NCBI RefSeq assembly: GCF_001668615.1
Contig: NZ_LZMC01000021.1
Coordinates: 33,112-97,111, forward strand
DNA: 64,000 nt
DNA from: Mycobacterium sp. 1274761.0
GTDB lineage: Bacteria; Actinomycetota; Actinomycetes; Mycobacteriales; Mycobacteriaceae
Reading direction: 5' to 3'
Shown here piece after piece: positions 36,198 through 43,947 of this stretch. A model generated the notes under the pieces. That model was not told where the DNA came from. It did not search any database and worked only from the letters and a program-made list of their open reading frames with translations. Within the stretch, counting starts at the first letter, position 1, and the number at the start of each line of letters is the position of its first letter. Made by a program: the position numbers and the translations under genes.

Positions 36198-36938
36198 ATG
36201 ACCGTCGTCGCACTGCCACGCCCGCCCGTTTCACCCCACCTCGAAGGCGCGCTTGTGAGCTGGGGTGATCCCGAAACGGAATGCACTGTGGCGATCGCGA
36301 GGCCCGCAGACGACGACTCGCTGTGGCAGGCATATCTGGACGGGGCGGAGCGCTCCTACCGCGGGCACGGCATCGGTGCCGCATTCGACGGCGACGCGGT
36401 TCGCCGGTCCGGTGACACCACGCTGTTCTGGACGATGCTCGACGTGAGGGGAAAAGTCATCGGCGGCATCCGGGCCATCGGTCCGCTGACCTCGCCCGAG
36501 GACACCCACGCCGTCGTCGAGTGGGAGGGCCAACCCGCTCAGCCCATGGTGCGCAAGATGATCGCCGATCGTCTGCCCTTCGGCGTCGTCGAGATGAAGT
36601 CGGCGTGGGTGACCGACGATCCGGGCCGCAGCCGGCGGCTCACCGCGCTTCTGGCCCGCAGCGGGTGTCACATGCTTGCGGTCCTCGGTATTCAGTTCTG
36701 CGTGGCCACCTGCGCCCACCATGTGCTCGCGCGGTGGCGGTCGTCTGGGGGCGTGGTGGCACCGATACCCGCCACGCCCTACCCCGACGAGCGGCACCGC
36801 ACCAAGATGATGTGGTGGGATAGGCACACTGTCGCCAGCGTCGCCGCGCCAAATCAGACCGCCAAGATCGTCACCGAAATGGCCGACATTCGTCGCCGCC
36901 GGCACGACACCAGCCGCCATGCGACAGTGGGAAGTTGA
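36198..36938 (+). CDS. Uncharacterised protein, possible GNAT/FeeM-like acyltransferase fold
   Basis: 246 residues from ATG 36198 (MTVVALPRPPVSPHLEG) with GAGGGAGAG upstream. I do not recognise a named family. The segment TLFWTMLDVRGKVIGGIRAIGPL resembles the central strands of GNAT or N-acyl amino acid synthase proteins, followed by KMIADRLPFGVVEMKSAWV and a long C-terminal part with CxxxC-like residues (GCHMLAVLGIQFCVATCAHH). No catalytic residue can be named. It sits behind an AT-rich leader and is followed 4 nt later by the next gene, so the two are likely cotranscribed. The fold call is tentative. Confidence 0.72.
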   Translation: MTVVALPRPPVSPHLEGALVSWGDPETECTVAIARPADDDSLWQAYLDGAERSYRGHGIGAAFDGDAVRRSGDTTLFWTMLDVRGKVIGGIRAIGPLTSPEDTHAVVEWEGQPAQPMVRKMIADRLPFGVVEMKSAWVTDDPGRSRRLTALLARSGCHMLAVLGIQFCVATCAHHVLARWRSSGGVVAPIPATPYPDERHRTKMMWWDRHTVASVAAPNQTAKIVTEMADIRRRRHDTSRHATVGS

Positions 36939-36942
36939 GGGC

Positions 36943-37791
36943 ATGTTCATCGAAACGCAGTGGGACTGCGAGGTCGACGTCGTCTGTATCGGCGCCGAGG
37001 CGGGTGTGCTCGCCGCCGCGCTCGTCGCCGACAATGCGGATCTCGATGTCTACCTGGGCATTACGGAGGCCCTCGCCGACGGCGCCGACCTGGCCGCGTC
37101 CGTCGGCTACCCGGGCGGAGACGGGCAGACCACGAAGCACCTGGCTGGCTTCGCCTACGCGTTCGACGGGGCCGACCGCGCCTCGGGCCGCTGCCCGGTG
37201 CGCGCCGCCGAAGATGCCCCACGGCCGCAGCGCCGCGGTGCCATCGAGCCGTTCTTCGGCGCTGCGCTCGAGCAGTGGGCGCATCAGTGTGCGGCGGCGC
37301 CGCACAGCCTGGTCTACAACCGGGTGACGCACCGGCAGATGGTCCGGATGCGATGCACCAACAGCAGCGAGAAGGTCGAAGCGGCCGTCGTCGGGGCGGT
37401 CACCTTGAGCCCCGATTTGCCGGCCTTGTCGTTGGACGCGTGGTTGAGATTTCAAGCAGCCGAGGCGGAATTACCGGCGGACACCGGTGTGCGCCTGGCG
37501 CGGTTGGTCTTCGAGGACAACGGCGTGGCGGGCGCACTGATCGAAACGCAGGACGGCGTCCTCGCGGTACGCGCGCGGGAAAACCTCATCATCGCTGTCG
37601 GCGATCCGCAGATCGTACGTCCCTATCCGCTCATCAGCGCGACCGAGACGGTGACGGCGCGGGTCTCGCTGGTCAGCAAGGCGGCCAGCCGATTCGGCGA
37701 AATCGAGATCGTCACCGCACCCGGAGACGACGAGCGGCTGCTGTTCGTCGACGCGCCGGAGCCGGAGCTTCAGCTGGCGAGCGGCCTGTAG
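36943..37791 (+). CDS. Uncharacterised protein with a degenerate FAD-binding N-terminus
   Basis: 282 residues from ATG 36943 (MFIETQWDCEVDVVCIG), with GGGAAG 8 nt upstream; ATG 36919 is an alternative overlapping the previous gene. The N-terminus CEVDVVCIGAEAGVLAAALVA looks like the dinucleotide-binding beta-alpha of ketosteroid-dehydrogenase/fumarate-reductase flavoproteins, but the GxGxxG is broken (GAEAGV). Later DTGVRLARLVFEDNGVAGAL and RARENLIIAVGDPQIVRPYP also echo that family (substrate-domain loop and NLIIAxG). At about 280 residues it is much shorter than true family members, so it may be a reduced, non-catalytic relative. Function unknown. Confidence 0.75.
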   Translation: MFIETQWDCEVDVVCIGAEAGVLAAALVADNADLDVYLGITEALADGADLAASVGYPGGDGQTTKHLAGFAYAFDGADRASGRCPVRAAEDAPRPQRRGAIEPFFGAALEQWAHQCAAAPHSLVYNRVTHRQMVRMRCTNSSEKVEAAVVGAVTLSPDLPALSLDAWLRFQAAEAELPADTGVRLARLVFEDNGVAGALIETQDGVLAVRARENLIIAVGDPQIVRPYPLISATETVTARVSLVSKAASRFGEIEIVTAPGDDERLLFVDAPEPELQLASGL

Positions 37792-37796
37792 AAGAT

Positions 37797-38204
37797 CTAC
37801 CAGTTGCCGAGCTGGCAGCGCGCGGTATAGGGGCCGTCGCCCTGGCTCACGACCTGGCCGTCGACCTGGATCTCGCAATGCGCGCCCGGCACGGCCTGCC
37901 CGCCGTGCGCGGCGGCGCTGGCATCGAGAGTGGCCCACTGCGGATCCTCGAGCGTGACGGTGAACTCCCACGGAGTGGGGACTTCTTCCTTCTTGAGGAA
38001 GGCGTAGGGGTCGGCGTTGTACGCGGCCTTGCTCGGCGGCTGCGCCGTCAGGTAGTTGACCTGAAAACTGACGCCGGTTCCCGATGTCAGGATGTACTTG
38101 ACCTGATGGCCGGTCGCCTCCGCACTGGCAGGTGCGCTGCCCACCCCGACTGACGCTGCTGCGAGCATGAGCGCGGCCCCGACCCTGATTGTCGCTGTTC
38201 GCAT
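37797..38204 (-). CDS. Secreted MmpS-like protein (Rv2576c type)
   Basis: 135 residues starting at MRTATIRVGAALMLAAASV with an AxA signal-peptidase site (SAPASA, about residues 23-28). The mature part HQVKYILTSGTGVSFQVNYL, then EVPTPWEFTVTLEDPQWATL and a C-terminal disulphide pair (HCEIQVDG, ARCQLGNW) follow the MmpS beta-sandwich pattern. Unlike MmpS proteins it has a cleavable signal peptide and no MmpL partner nearby. Probably a small cell-wall or secreted protein. The longer frame to 38273 is rejected because it removes the signal peptide from the N-terminus. Confidence 0.82.
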   Translation of the reverse strand: MRTATIRVGAALMLAAASVGVGSAPASAEATGHQVKYILTSGTGVSFQVNYLTAQPPSKAAYNADPYAFLKKEEVPTPWEFTVTLEDPQWATLDASAAAHGGQAVPGAHCEIQVDGQVVSQGDGPYTARCQLGNW

Positions 38205-38263
38205 GTTCGTCACATCGCACGACGCTACCGCAGTGTTACAACCGTGCAGGTTACGCTGCCGGA

Positions 38264-38791
38264 GTGAGCACACCCGGCGAGCCGCAGATCATCGCCGATA
38301 CGGGCGGACTCCTCGTCACCGACGACGGCCGCCGGGTGCTGGTCATCGACCGGTGTACAGGTGCGCTGACGATCGTCGCGTTCGTGTTGGGCATCGTCAC
38401 GCTCGTGGTGGGCGGATTCGGACTAGTCGTGCTCATCGCGGGGACACCGTCACGGACACTGGGCGCGATATTCGCCGCTGTCGGCCTCGCTTTCGCAGTG
38501 CTGACCTCCTTCGTCGTCCGCAAGATCCGATCCCGTCGCACGCAGCCGTTGAGCCAGTGCCGTCCGGTGGCCGTCATCGATCGCAAGCTCGGGCTGTTCA
38601 GCTACCGCGGCGGAGCGCTGGTACAGCTGGATCAGGTGCGGTTCGCGCGCAAGCTTCAAATCGGCTCGAGCTCACCGCAACTGGTCGCCATCACGCCCGG
38701 CGGCACGCTGGTCATCAAGCGTGGCAACCCGCTTGACGGCGGCATCGGCGATGTCGACCGGGTGCTGACGGCCGTCGTGCAGGCAGGCTGA
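38264..38791 (+). CDS. Predicted membrane protein with two helices
   Basis: 175 residues from GTG 38264 (VSTPGEPQIIADTGGLLVTD). Two hydrophobic helices are visible: IVAFVLGIVTLVVGGFGLVV and LGAIFAAVGLAFAVLTSFVV, followed by the basic KIRSRRTQ and a soluble C-terminal domain (CRPVAVIDRKLGLFSYRGGALVQLDQVRF). It resembles small actinobacterial membrane proteins with a PH-like C-terminal domain, but I cannot assign a family. It is divergent from the MmpS-like gene (about 60 nt apart) and converges with the LLM gene at 38879. Confidence 0.78.
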   Translation: MSTPGEPQIIADTGGLLVTDDGRRVLVIDRCTGALTIVAFVLGIVTLVVGGFGLVVLIAGTPSRTLGAIFAAVGLAFAVLTSFVVRKIRSRRTQPLSQCRPVAVIDRKLGLFSYRGGALVQLDQVRFARKLQIGSSSPQLVAITPGGTLVIKRGNPLDGGIGDVDRVLTAVVQAG

Positions 38792-38810
38792 TCACGGCAG
38801 CCACTCTTAC

Positions 38811-38850
38811 GCGACCGTGCGCGAAATGTCGGTAAATCGCGGCGCGTCGC
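38811..38850. terminator. Imperfect hairpin between convergent genes
   Basis: GCGAC and CGCGA at 38811-38824 pair with TCGCG and GTCGC at 38837-38850 around a symmetric 4-nt mismatch bubble and a 12-nt loop. It lies in the 87-nt gap between the ends of the membrane protein and LLM genes, as expected of a bidirectional terminator. Confidence 0.5.
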
Positions 38851-38878
38851 AGGCAGACACGCACCCTCGCGGGGAAGG

Positions 38879-40030
38879 TCAGCGCAGGTTTGTCGGGTTG
38901 AGGTCCTCGGGCATCTGTTGGCCCGCATCCTCGTAGGCCTTCTTGATCGCGGCCATCGCGGGCGCGCCGTAGTCCTTCTTCTTCGACACCACCATGTCGT
39001 AGCTCGCCCGCAACGGGTCGAGATGCCCGCGAAACTCGGGGATCACGTAGCGCGCCATCAACTCATAGCTGCGCAGTGTCGCCTCGCGGTCGGCCCAATC
39101 ACCGGCCAGCACAAGGAATCCGCCGAACCCGCCGGTGATCTTCTGCAAGCGGTGCAGGGCTTCGATCATGTCGTCGGGGCCGCCAACGAGCGCCGCGTCC
39201 TCCTCGATCTCCTGCTCGAGCGTGTAATCGTTCTTCAGTCCCGCAACCCGTTTGAAGTATCCGATGCGTTCGGCTTCGCGCCCTTCACGCACCTCGGCGA
39301 TCGCCTGCTCACGTGTGTAGGCGAGATGCGCACGGATGACCAGACGCCATTCCTCTCGTCGGAAATCCTTGCCGTTGTCGGCGGCGGCCTTCTCCCCCAG
39401 CGCCCAGTGCGCGGCCAGGTCCTTCTTCCCGCCGATCAGACCGGCGCCCAATGACAACACGCCCGCGCCGTGGGTGCCCGCCGCCACCATGCCAGATGGA
39501 GACGTGCTCGACGCCACGGCGATCGGTATCGACCCGTTGACCGGGAGCATCTGCAGCCGGGCCTCATTCAGGGTGAACCAGTCGCTCTGATGGGTGACGA
39601 CCTCACCGGCGAGCAGACGCGTGATGACCCCGAGCGATTCGTTCATCCGGGGACGCTGCGTGACGGGATCGATGCCCATCATCGTCGCGTCGGAGATCAG
39701 TGCCCCCGGGCCCACGCCGAGCATGGCGCGTCCACGGGTCAGGTAGTCGAGCTGGACGAAGCGGTCGGCCACCATCATCGGGTGGTGGTACGGCAGGCTC
39801 ACCACACCCGAGCCCAACCGAATGTGGTGCGTGCGTTGGCCGGCGACAGCCAGAAACATCGCGGGATCGGCGATGTTCTCCCACGCCGCGGAGTGATGCT
39901 CGCCCACCCAGGCTTCGTCGAATCCCCAACGGTCACACCACTGGATGAGTTCGAGGTCGCGTTCGTAGGTGGTCAGCGGGCTTTCCCGGACGGGGTGGTA
40001 GGGCGCGATGAACGTTCCGAACTTCAGCAT
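38879..40030 (-). CDS. LLM-family flavin-dependent monooxygenase (limonene monooxygenase-like)
   Basis: 383 residues with AGGAGG 8 nt before the ATG. Luciferase-like family features: FGTFIAPYHPVRESPLTTYERDLEL (written from residue 4, truncated), GFDEAWVGEHHSA, IRLGSGVVSLPYHHPMMVADR, and YLTRGRAMLGVGPGALISDA. These are close to the limonene 1,2-monooxygenase/alkanal monooxygenase-like group, which uses reduced FMN and O2. It is a paralogue of the gene at 43944. It is divergent from the enoyl-CoA hydratase gene and shares with it the operator-like site at 40048. Confidence 0.9.
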   Translation of the reverse strand: MLKFGTFIAPYHPVRESPLTTYERDLELIQWCDRWGFDEAWVGEHHSAAWENIADPAMFLAVAGQRTHHIRLGSGVVSLPYHHPMMVADRFVQLDYLTRGRAMLGVGPGALISDATMMGIDPVTQRPRMNESLGVITRLLAGEVVTHQSDWFTLNEARLQMLPVNGSIPIAVASSTSPSGMVAAGTHGAGVLSLGAGLIGGKKDLAAHWALGEKAAADNGKDFRREEWRLVIRAHLAYTREQAIAEVREGREAERIGYFKRVAGLKNDYTLEQEIEEDAALVGGPDDMIEALHRLQKITGGFGGFLVLAGDWADREATLRSYELMARYVIPEFRGHLDPLRASYDMVVSKKKDYGAPAMAAIKKAYEDAGQQMPEDLNPTNLR

Positions 40031-40047
40031 GCCAGCGGCCTCCTAAT

Positions 40048-40065
40048 ATCTACGTCGACGTTCAA
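40048..40065. promoter_or_regulatory. TetR-regulon operator-like site A
   Basis: ATCTAC-GTCGAC-GTTCAA, the first of four alignable 18-mers (others at 40901, 45139, 48861). It contains the perfect palindrome ACGTCGACGT (40052-40061). It lies 17 nt from the LLM ATG and 25 nt from the enoyl-CoA hydratase ATG, in the divergent promoter region. Confidence 0.7.
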
Positions 40066-40090
40066 GGTGGAGTGTGTGGAAGGGATCGGA

Positions 40091-40858
40091 ATGCTTGACG
40101 CAGGCGCATACCGCACGATCGACGTTGCGATCACCGATGGCATCGCCCTTCTCACGCTGAACCGCCCCGAGAAGGCCAACGCCGTCGATGACGTCATGCA
40201 TTCGGAGTTGTCATCGATATTCGCTGCAGCGCAGGATGATTCGCGCATCCGGGCGGTGGTGATCACTGGCGCGGGTCGTGCCTTCTCCGCCGGCGGCGAC
40301 GAGTCGCCCGACCGGGAGTATGCGACGTCAACCGGCCGCACCCCGATCGAAGAGGCGCGCCACATCGTCGAGGACATCATTGCGCTGTCCAAGCCGCTGA
40401 TCGCCGCGGTCAACGGCCACGCCATCGGGTTGGGTGCGCTGCTGGCCACCCTCGCCGACATCTCGTTCGTCTCTGCCGACGCCAAGCTCGGCGACTTGCA
40501 CGTACACGCGGCACTGCCCGCCGGCAATGGTGCGGCGGTGATCTGGCCGCTGATTGTCGGCATCAACCGCGCCAAACATCTTTTGATGGCGGGTGAACTG
40601 CTCACCGCGACCGAGGCGGAACGCCTCGGCCTGGTTACTCGAGTGCTGCCGGTCGACGAGGTGCTCCCCGAGGCGGTGGCAATGGCCGAGCGGCTTGCCG
40701 CGCTCTCGCCGCAAGCCGTGCAGGGCACCAAGATGGCGATCAACCGTCTCCTCGCGATGGCCTCGGGCGCCGTGCTGCCGTTGTCGCTCTCGCTCGAGGC
40801 GGCCGCGATGGAAAGCGACGACTTCCGCGACGCGATGGAGCGCCTCAGCAGACGATGA
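40091..40858 (+). CDS. Enoyl-CoA hydratase/isomerase family protein
   Basis: 255 residues from ATG 40091, preceded by GGAAGGGA. Crotonase features: ITDGIALLTLNRPEKANAV, the oxyanion-hole segment GRAFSAGGDES and AVNGHAIGLGALLATLADISF. The two catalytic Glu of classical hydratase are not evident: the region reads GDLHVHAALPAGNGAAVIWP rather than the PE-containing form, so hydration should not be assumed and isomerase, hydrolase or C-C-cleaving activity is possible. It belongs to the catabolic island and is preceded by site A. Confidence 0.9.
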   Translation: MLDAGAYRTIDVAITDGIALLTLNRPEKANAVDDVMHSELSSIFAAAQDDSRIRAVVITGAGRAFSAGGDESPDREYATSTGRTPIEEARHIVEDIIALSKPLIAAVNGHAIGLGALLATLADISFVSADAKLGDLHVHAALPAGNGAAVIWPLIVGINRAKHLLMAGELLTATEAERLGLVTRVLPVDEVLPEAVAMAERLAALSPQAVQGTKMAINRLLAMASGAVLPLSLSLEAAAMESDDFRDAMERLSRR

Positions 40859-40900
40859 CGCTGTCTGGTGCCTTGGACGCTACGGCGGGCCCTCACGGTT

Positions 40901-40918
40901 GTCAACGTCTACGTTCAC
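40901..40918. promoter_or_regulatory. TetR-regulon operator-like site B (autoregulatory)
   Basis: GTCAAC-GTCTAC-GTTCAC, followed by another GTTCAC (40919-40924). The 22 bases 40905-40926 are identical to 45143-45164. It lies about 50 nt upstream of the probable tetR start, consistent with autoregulation. Confidence 0.75.
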
Positions 40919-40969
40919 GTTCACACTGTATTTTGACTTCGACAACGTCCGCGACCTGAGGAGGCTGAC

Positions 40970-41620
40970 ATCCGCGCCGCACCTCGCAAGAGCGACAATG
41001 CGCGACGCAGGCAGGAACGCCGCAGCGCGGACCGTCGCGCATCCAACGAACGCTGGCTGACCATCCTCAAGGGCGCAACGGTCGTGTTCCGTCGCGAGGG
41101 CTACGCCAGGGCCCGGCTCGAGGATGTTGCCGCGGAGGTGGGCATCAACCGCGCCTCGCTCTACTACTACGTCGGCACCAAAGAGGAGCTGCTCGTCGCA
41201 CTCGTCGAACAGCCCGCCTACGAGATGACCAAACACTGCGAGGAGGCGCTGCGGTCGCAGCGGCCCGCGGACGACAAGCTACGCGCGGCGTTGCGATCGT
41301 TCATCGCAGACCTCCAGAACTATCCGGAACTCTTTCTGCTCTTCAGCGAAAGCCAGCACATCGCGACCATCCCCGAGGCGGCACCGATCGTGGCCAACGC
41401 GGACGCCTACGGCAAGACGCTGCTCGCCATCATCGAAGAGGGCATCAAGACTTCGGTGTTCCGGTCCGATCTCGATTCACGGTTGGTGATGCTCGGCATT
41501 CTCGGCATGCACAACTGGATTCACCGCTGGTATGTCCCCGGCGGCCGCAACACGCTCAACCAGATCGGCGATGTCTTCGCCGAGATCGTGCTGTCAGGGC
41601 TGCGGCCCGTGAGTGATTGA
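40970..41620 (+). CDS. TetR-family regulator of the 38.9-48.8 kb island, apparent ATC start
   Basis: The frame is open from a TGA at 40934-40936 and contains no ATG, GTG or TTG until GTG 41084, which lies inside the HTH domain. Translation of the sequence before it, RAAPRKSDNARRRQERRS and ASNERWLTILKGATVVF, clearly belongs to the protein. A perfect GAGGAGG (40958-40964) stands 5 nt before ATC 40970, exactly where an ATG is expected. The HTH continues as FRREGYARARLEDVAAEVGINRASLYYYVG and the C-terminal helices include FLLFSESQHIATIPEAAPIV. From ATC the product is 216 residues. Either ATC is used or the start was lost by a G-to-C change. Confidence 0.85.
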   Translation: MRAAPRKSDNARRRQERRSADRRASNERWLTILKGATVVFRREGYARARLEDVAAEVGINRASLYYYVGTKEELLVALVEQPAYEMTKHCEEALRSQRPADDKLRAALRSFIADLQNYPELFLLFSESQHIATIPEAAPIVANADAYGKTLLAIIEEGIKTSVFRSDLDSRLVMLGILGMHNWIHRWYVPGGRNTLNQIGDVFAEIVLSGLRPVSD

Positions 41621-41629
41621 ATACGGACC

Positions 41630-42271
41630 ATGCCACGACTCAACCAGGTGCCCCGCCCCGACGTCACCGACGAATTCACGCTTCGCATGTACGACTTCAT
41701 GTTCGGCGACCGCGATCCGGTGGCCGAACCGGGCACCGTCGGCGGCACCATCGGTGACTGGTGGACGGTCTTCGCGCAGTCGCCCGCCGCGCTGCGGCAC
41801 GCCGTGCGAGGGTTCCGGCTGTACCGCGAAGAGGTCTCCATCCGCGCCGACCACCGCGAGCTCGGACAGATCCGCGCCGGCTGGGTGGTGGGTAGCCAGT
41901 TCGTCTTCTCCCAGCACTGCAAGGCGTGTCGTGCCGCCGGCCTGTCCGAGGAGAAGATTGCGGCCATCCCGTCCTGGCAGACCGCTGACTGCTTCGACCA
42001 CACCGAGCGGCTGCTACTCGCATACACCGATTGCCTTGCCGGACAACAGGGTCGCGTCCCCGAGCGGTTGTTCGAACAGTTGCGTCAGGTGTTCAGCGAC
42101 ACCGAGATTCTGGAATTCACCTACACCACGACGATGTATGTGATGCACGCGATCATGTCGCGGGCGCTGCGACTGGAGTTCGACGACCGCGACGACCCGA
42201 TCGTCGAGGTGGAGGATCCCGAGGGCGGCGGAGTGCTCGACATCGGGGCCGCCACGTCCGGCGGTGAGTGA
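41630..42271 (+). CDS. Carboxymuconolactone decarboxylase (AhpD-like) family protein
   Basis: 213 residues, 9 nt after the tetR stop. The family core is GWVVGSQFVFSQHCKACRAAGLSEEKI (given from about residue 84), with the CxxC pair of AhpD-like proteins, followed by AIPSWQTADCFDHTERLLLAYTD. The C-terminal helix FSDTEILEFTYTTTMYVMHAIMSRAL is also typical. CMD proteins may be lactone decarboxylases or peroxidase-like; the CxxC favours redox or a structural role. It is probably cotranscribed with tetR and the SDR. Confidence 0.88.
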   Translation: MPRLNQVPRPDVTDEFTLRMYDFMFGDRDPVAEPGTVGGTIGDWWTVFAQSPAALRHAVRGFRLYREEVSIRADHRELGQIRAGWVVGSQFVFSQHCKACRAAGLSEEKIAAIPSWQTADCFDHTERLLLAYTDCLAGQQGRVPERLFEQLRQVFSDTEILEFTYTTTMYVMHAIMSRALRLEFDDRDDPIVEVEDPEGGGVLDIGAATSGGE

Positions 42272-42277
42272 GCGGTC

Positions 42278-43066
42278 GTGACGCTGTCACACGCCGCGAC
42301 GGGTCCCGTCGGCGACCGGTTGCGGCTCGACGGGAAGGTCGCCGTCGTCACCGGTGCCACCTCGGAGCTCGGCCTGGCGATCGCCCGCACGCTCGGTGAG
42401 TCCGGTGCGCGGATCGCGTTGGCGGGCAGACGCATACACGATGTTCAGGCACGCTGTGATGCCCTGCGGCACGACGGCATCGAGGCCACGGCGTTTCGCG
42501 TGGACGTCGCCGATGTCGACGCGTGCGGGTCGGTGGTGAGCCGGATCGTCGACGATCTCGGCGGCGTGGACGTACTCGTGAACAACGCCGGCGTGGGCAC
42601 CGTCGCCCCGGCGACGCGGGAGGATCCGGCGCAGTACCGCCGCACGCTGGAAGTGAACCTGATGGGCGCCTACTGGATGACACAGGCGTGCGGTCGGGTG
42701 ATGACGCCGGGGTCGGCCGTCGTGATGATCGCCAGCATCCTCGGCATGACGACGACCTCTCTTCCCCAGGCCGGCTACGTGTCCAGCAAGGCGGGCCTGC
42801 TCGGGCTCACCCGCGATCTGGCGCGACAGTGGACCGGCCGCAAGGGAATTCGGGTCAACGCGGTGGCGCCGGGGTTCTTGTCTTCAGGCCTGACCGAGCA
42901 CACGCCCGAGGGTTTCAACGACGACTTCGTCGCCACCAAGGTGCCCGCCGGTCGGCTCGGCGAGCCCGACGAGGTGGCCGCCGCGGTGTTGTTCCTCGCC
43001 AGCCCGGCGTCCTCCTTCATCAGCGGGGCGACGCTCGCGGTCGACGGCGGCGCGCTGATCACCTAG
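42278..43066 (+). CDS. SDR-family oxidoreductase
   Basis: 262 residues from GTG 42278, 6 nt after the CMD-like gene. Classical short-chain dehydrogenase: AVVTGATSELGLAIARTLG, NNAGVGTVAPA, catalytic Ser in IASILG, YVSSKAG (YxxxK) and the C-terminal FLASPASSFISGATLAVDGG. Cofactor choice is not obvious, although AGRR after strand 2 (ALAGRRIHD) favours NADP. It likely oxidises or reduces a hydroxy-acyl intermediate. Converges with the LLM gene at 43063, overlapping it by 4 nt. Confidence 0.93.
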   Translation: MTLSHAATGPVGDRLRLDGKVAVVTGATSELGLAIARTLGESGARIALAGRRIHDVQARCDALRHDGIEATAFRVDVADVDACGSVVSRIVDDLGGVDVLVNNAGVGTVAPATREDPAQYRRTLEVNLMGAYWMTQACGRVMTPGSAVVMIASILGMTTTSLPQAGYVSSKAGLLGLTRDLARQWTGRKGIRVNAVAPGFLSSGLTEHTPEGFNDDFVATKVPAGRLGEPDEVAAAVLFLASPASSFISGATLAVDGGALIT

Positions 43067-43947
43067 CTGGACAGCATCGCGGTGAGGTGTTCCAGTACAG
43101 CGGAGTCGATCGCCGCAGGCTCGTAGAGCACCCCGGGCGGGAAGTACAGCACGATCTCGTCGATACCGACGTCGTGCCACCTGCCCACCCAGGTATCGAA
43201 CGCGTCCACCGAGGACCAGATCGGATCGGGCGTGGTCGCAGGATTTCCGGCCAGGATCTGGCGACGAATGGTGGCCGGGTCACGGCCGATATCCTCGCAG
43301 AACCCGTCGAGCGCTGCCGCCCGCGCCTTCGTCACCGCGATCAGCTCATCCGACGACAGCCCCCACCCGCCGAACGAGCTCCAGATATCCCCGTACTGCG
43401 CAACGAGTTTCAAGCTCGAGCGGCTGTGCGCGGCGATGCACAGTGGCGGTCGCGGACGTTGCACCGGCCGCGGCCGGATGCGCACGTCGTGCGCCTGGTA
43501 CCAGTCGCCGGCATGCTCGACGCACTCACCCCTCGTCAGTGCATCGAGCAGCCCAACGGCCTCGGCGAAGCGCTGGCTGCGTTCGCGGACCGACCACACC
43601 GGTTCACCGACCATCTCGTGATCGGTCGGTGCGTAGCCGGCCCCGATGCCCAGCTGCAGCCGTCCACCGGACATGGCCTCGATGCTCGCGGCCTGACGCG
43701 CCAGCATCGCCGGATGCCGCAAAATCACGTTGGATACCAACGGGCCGAGCAGGATTCGGCTGGTGCAGGTGGCCAATCCCGCCAGCGTGGTGAACGCTTC
43801 CAACCAACTAGCTTGCGGCGCGGCGGGGTTAACGCCGTGGTCGTCGATCCACAGGCTGCGGAAGCCGAGGTTTTCGGCCTGCTGCGCGCGCTCGACCAGC
43901 GTTGGCCACGCTACGTTGGGAAAGAGCAGAACGCCGAAGTCGGTCAC
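43063..43947 (-). CDS. LLM-family flavin-dependent oxidoreductase (shorter type)
   Basis: 294 residues from GTG 43947, whose GTGA overlaps the stop of the upstream LLM gene. The luciferase-like fold is evident in FGVLLFPNVAWPTLVERAQQAENLGF, WIDDHGVNP, ILLGPLVSNVILRHPAMLAR and GRLQLGIGAGYAPTDHEMVG. It is of the F420- or FMN-dependent LLM class common in mycobacteria and is not closely related to its neighbour. It is translationally coupled to the 43944 gene, so the two may act in succession or as partners. Confidence 0.9.
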   Translation of the reverse strand: MTDFGVLLFPNVAWPTLVERAQQAENLGFRSLWIDDHGVNPAAPQASWLEAFTTLAGLATCTSRILLGPLVSNVILRHPAMLARQAASIEAMSGGRLQLGIGAGYAPTDHEMVGEPVWSVRERSQRFAEAVGLLDALTRGECVEHAGDWYQAHDVRIRPRPVQRPRPPLCIAAHSRSSLKLVAQYGDIWSSFGGWGLSSDELIAVTKARAAALDGFCEDIGRDPATIRRQILAGNPATTPDPIWSSVDAFDTWVGRWHDVGIDEIVLYFPPGVLYEPAAIDSAVLEHLTAMLSS

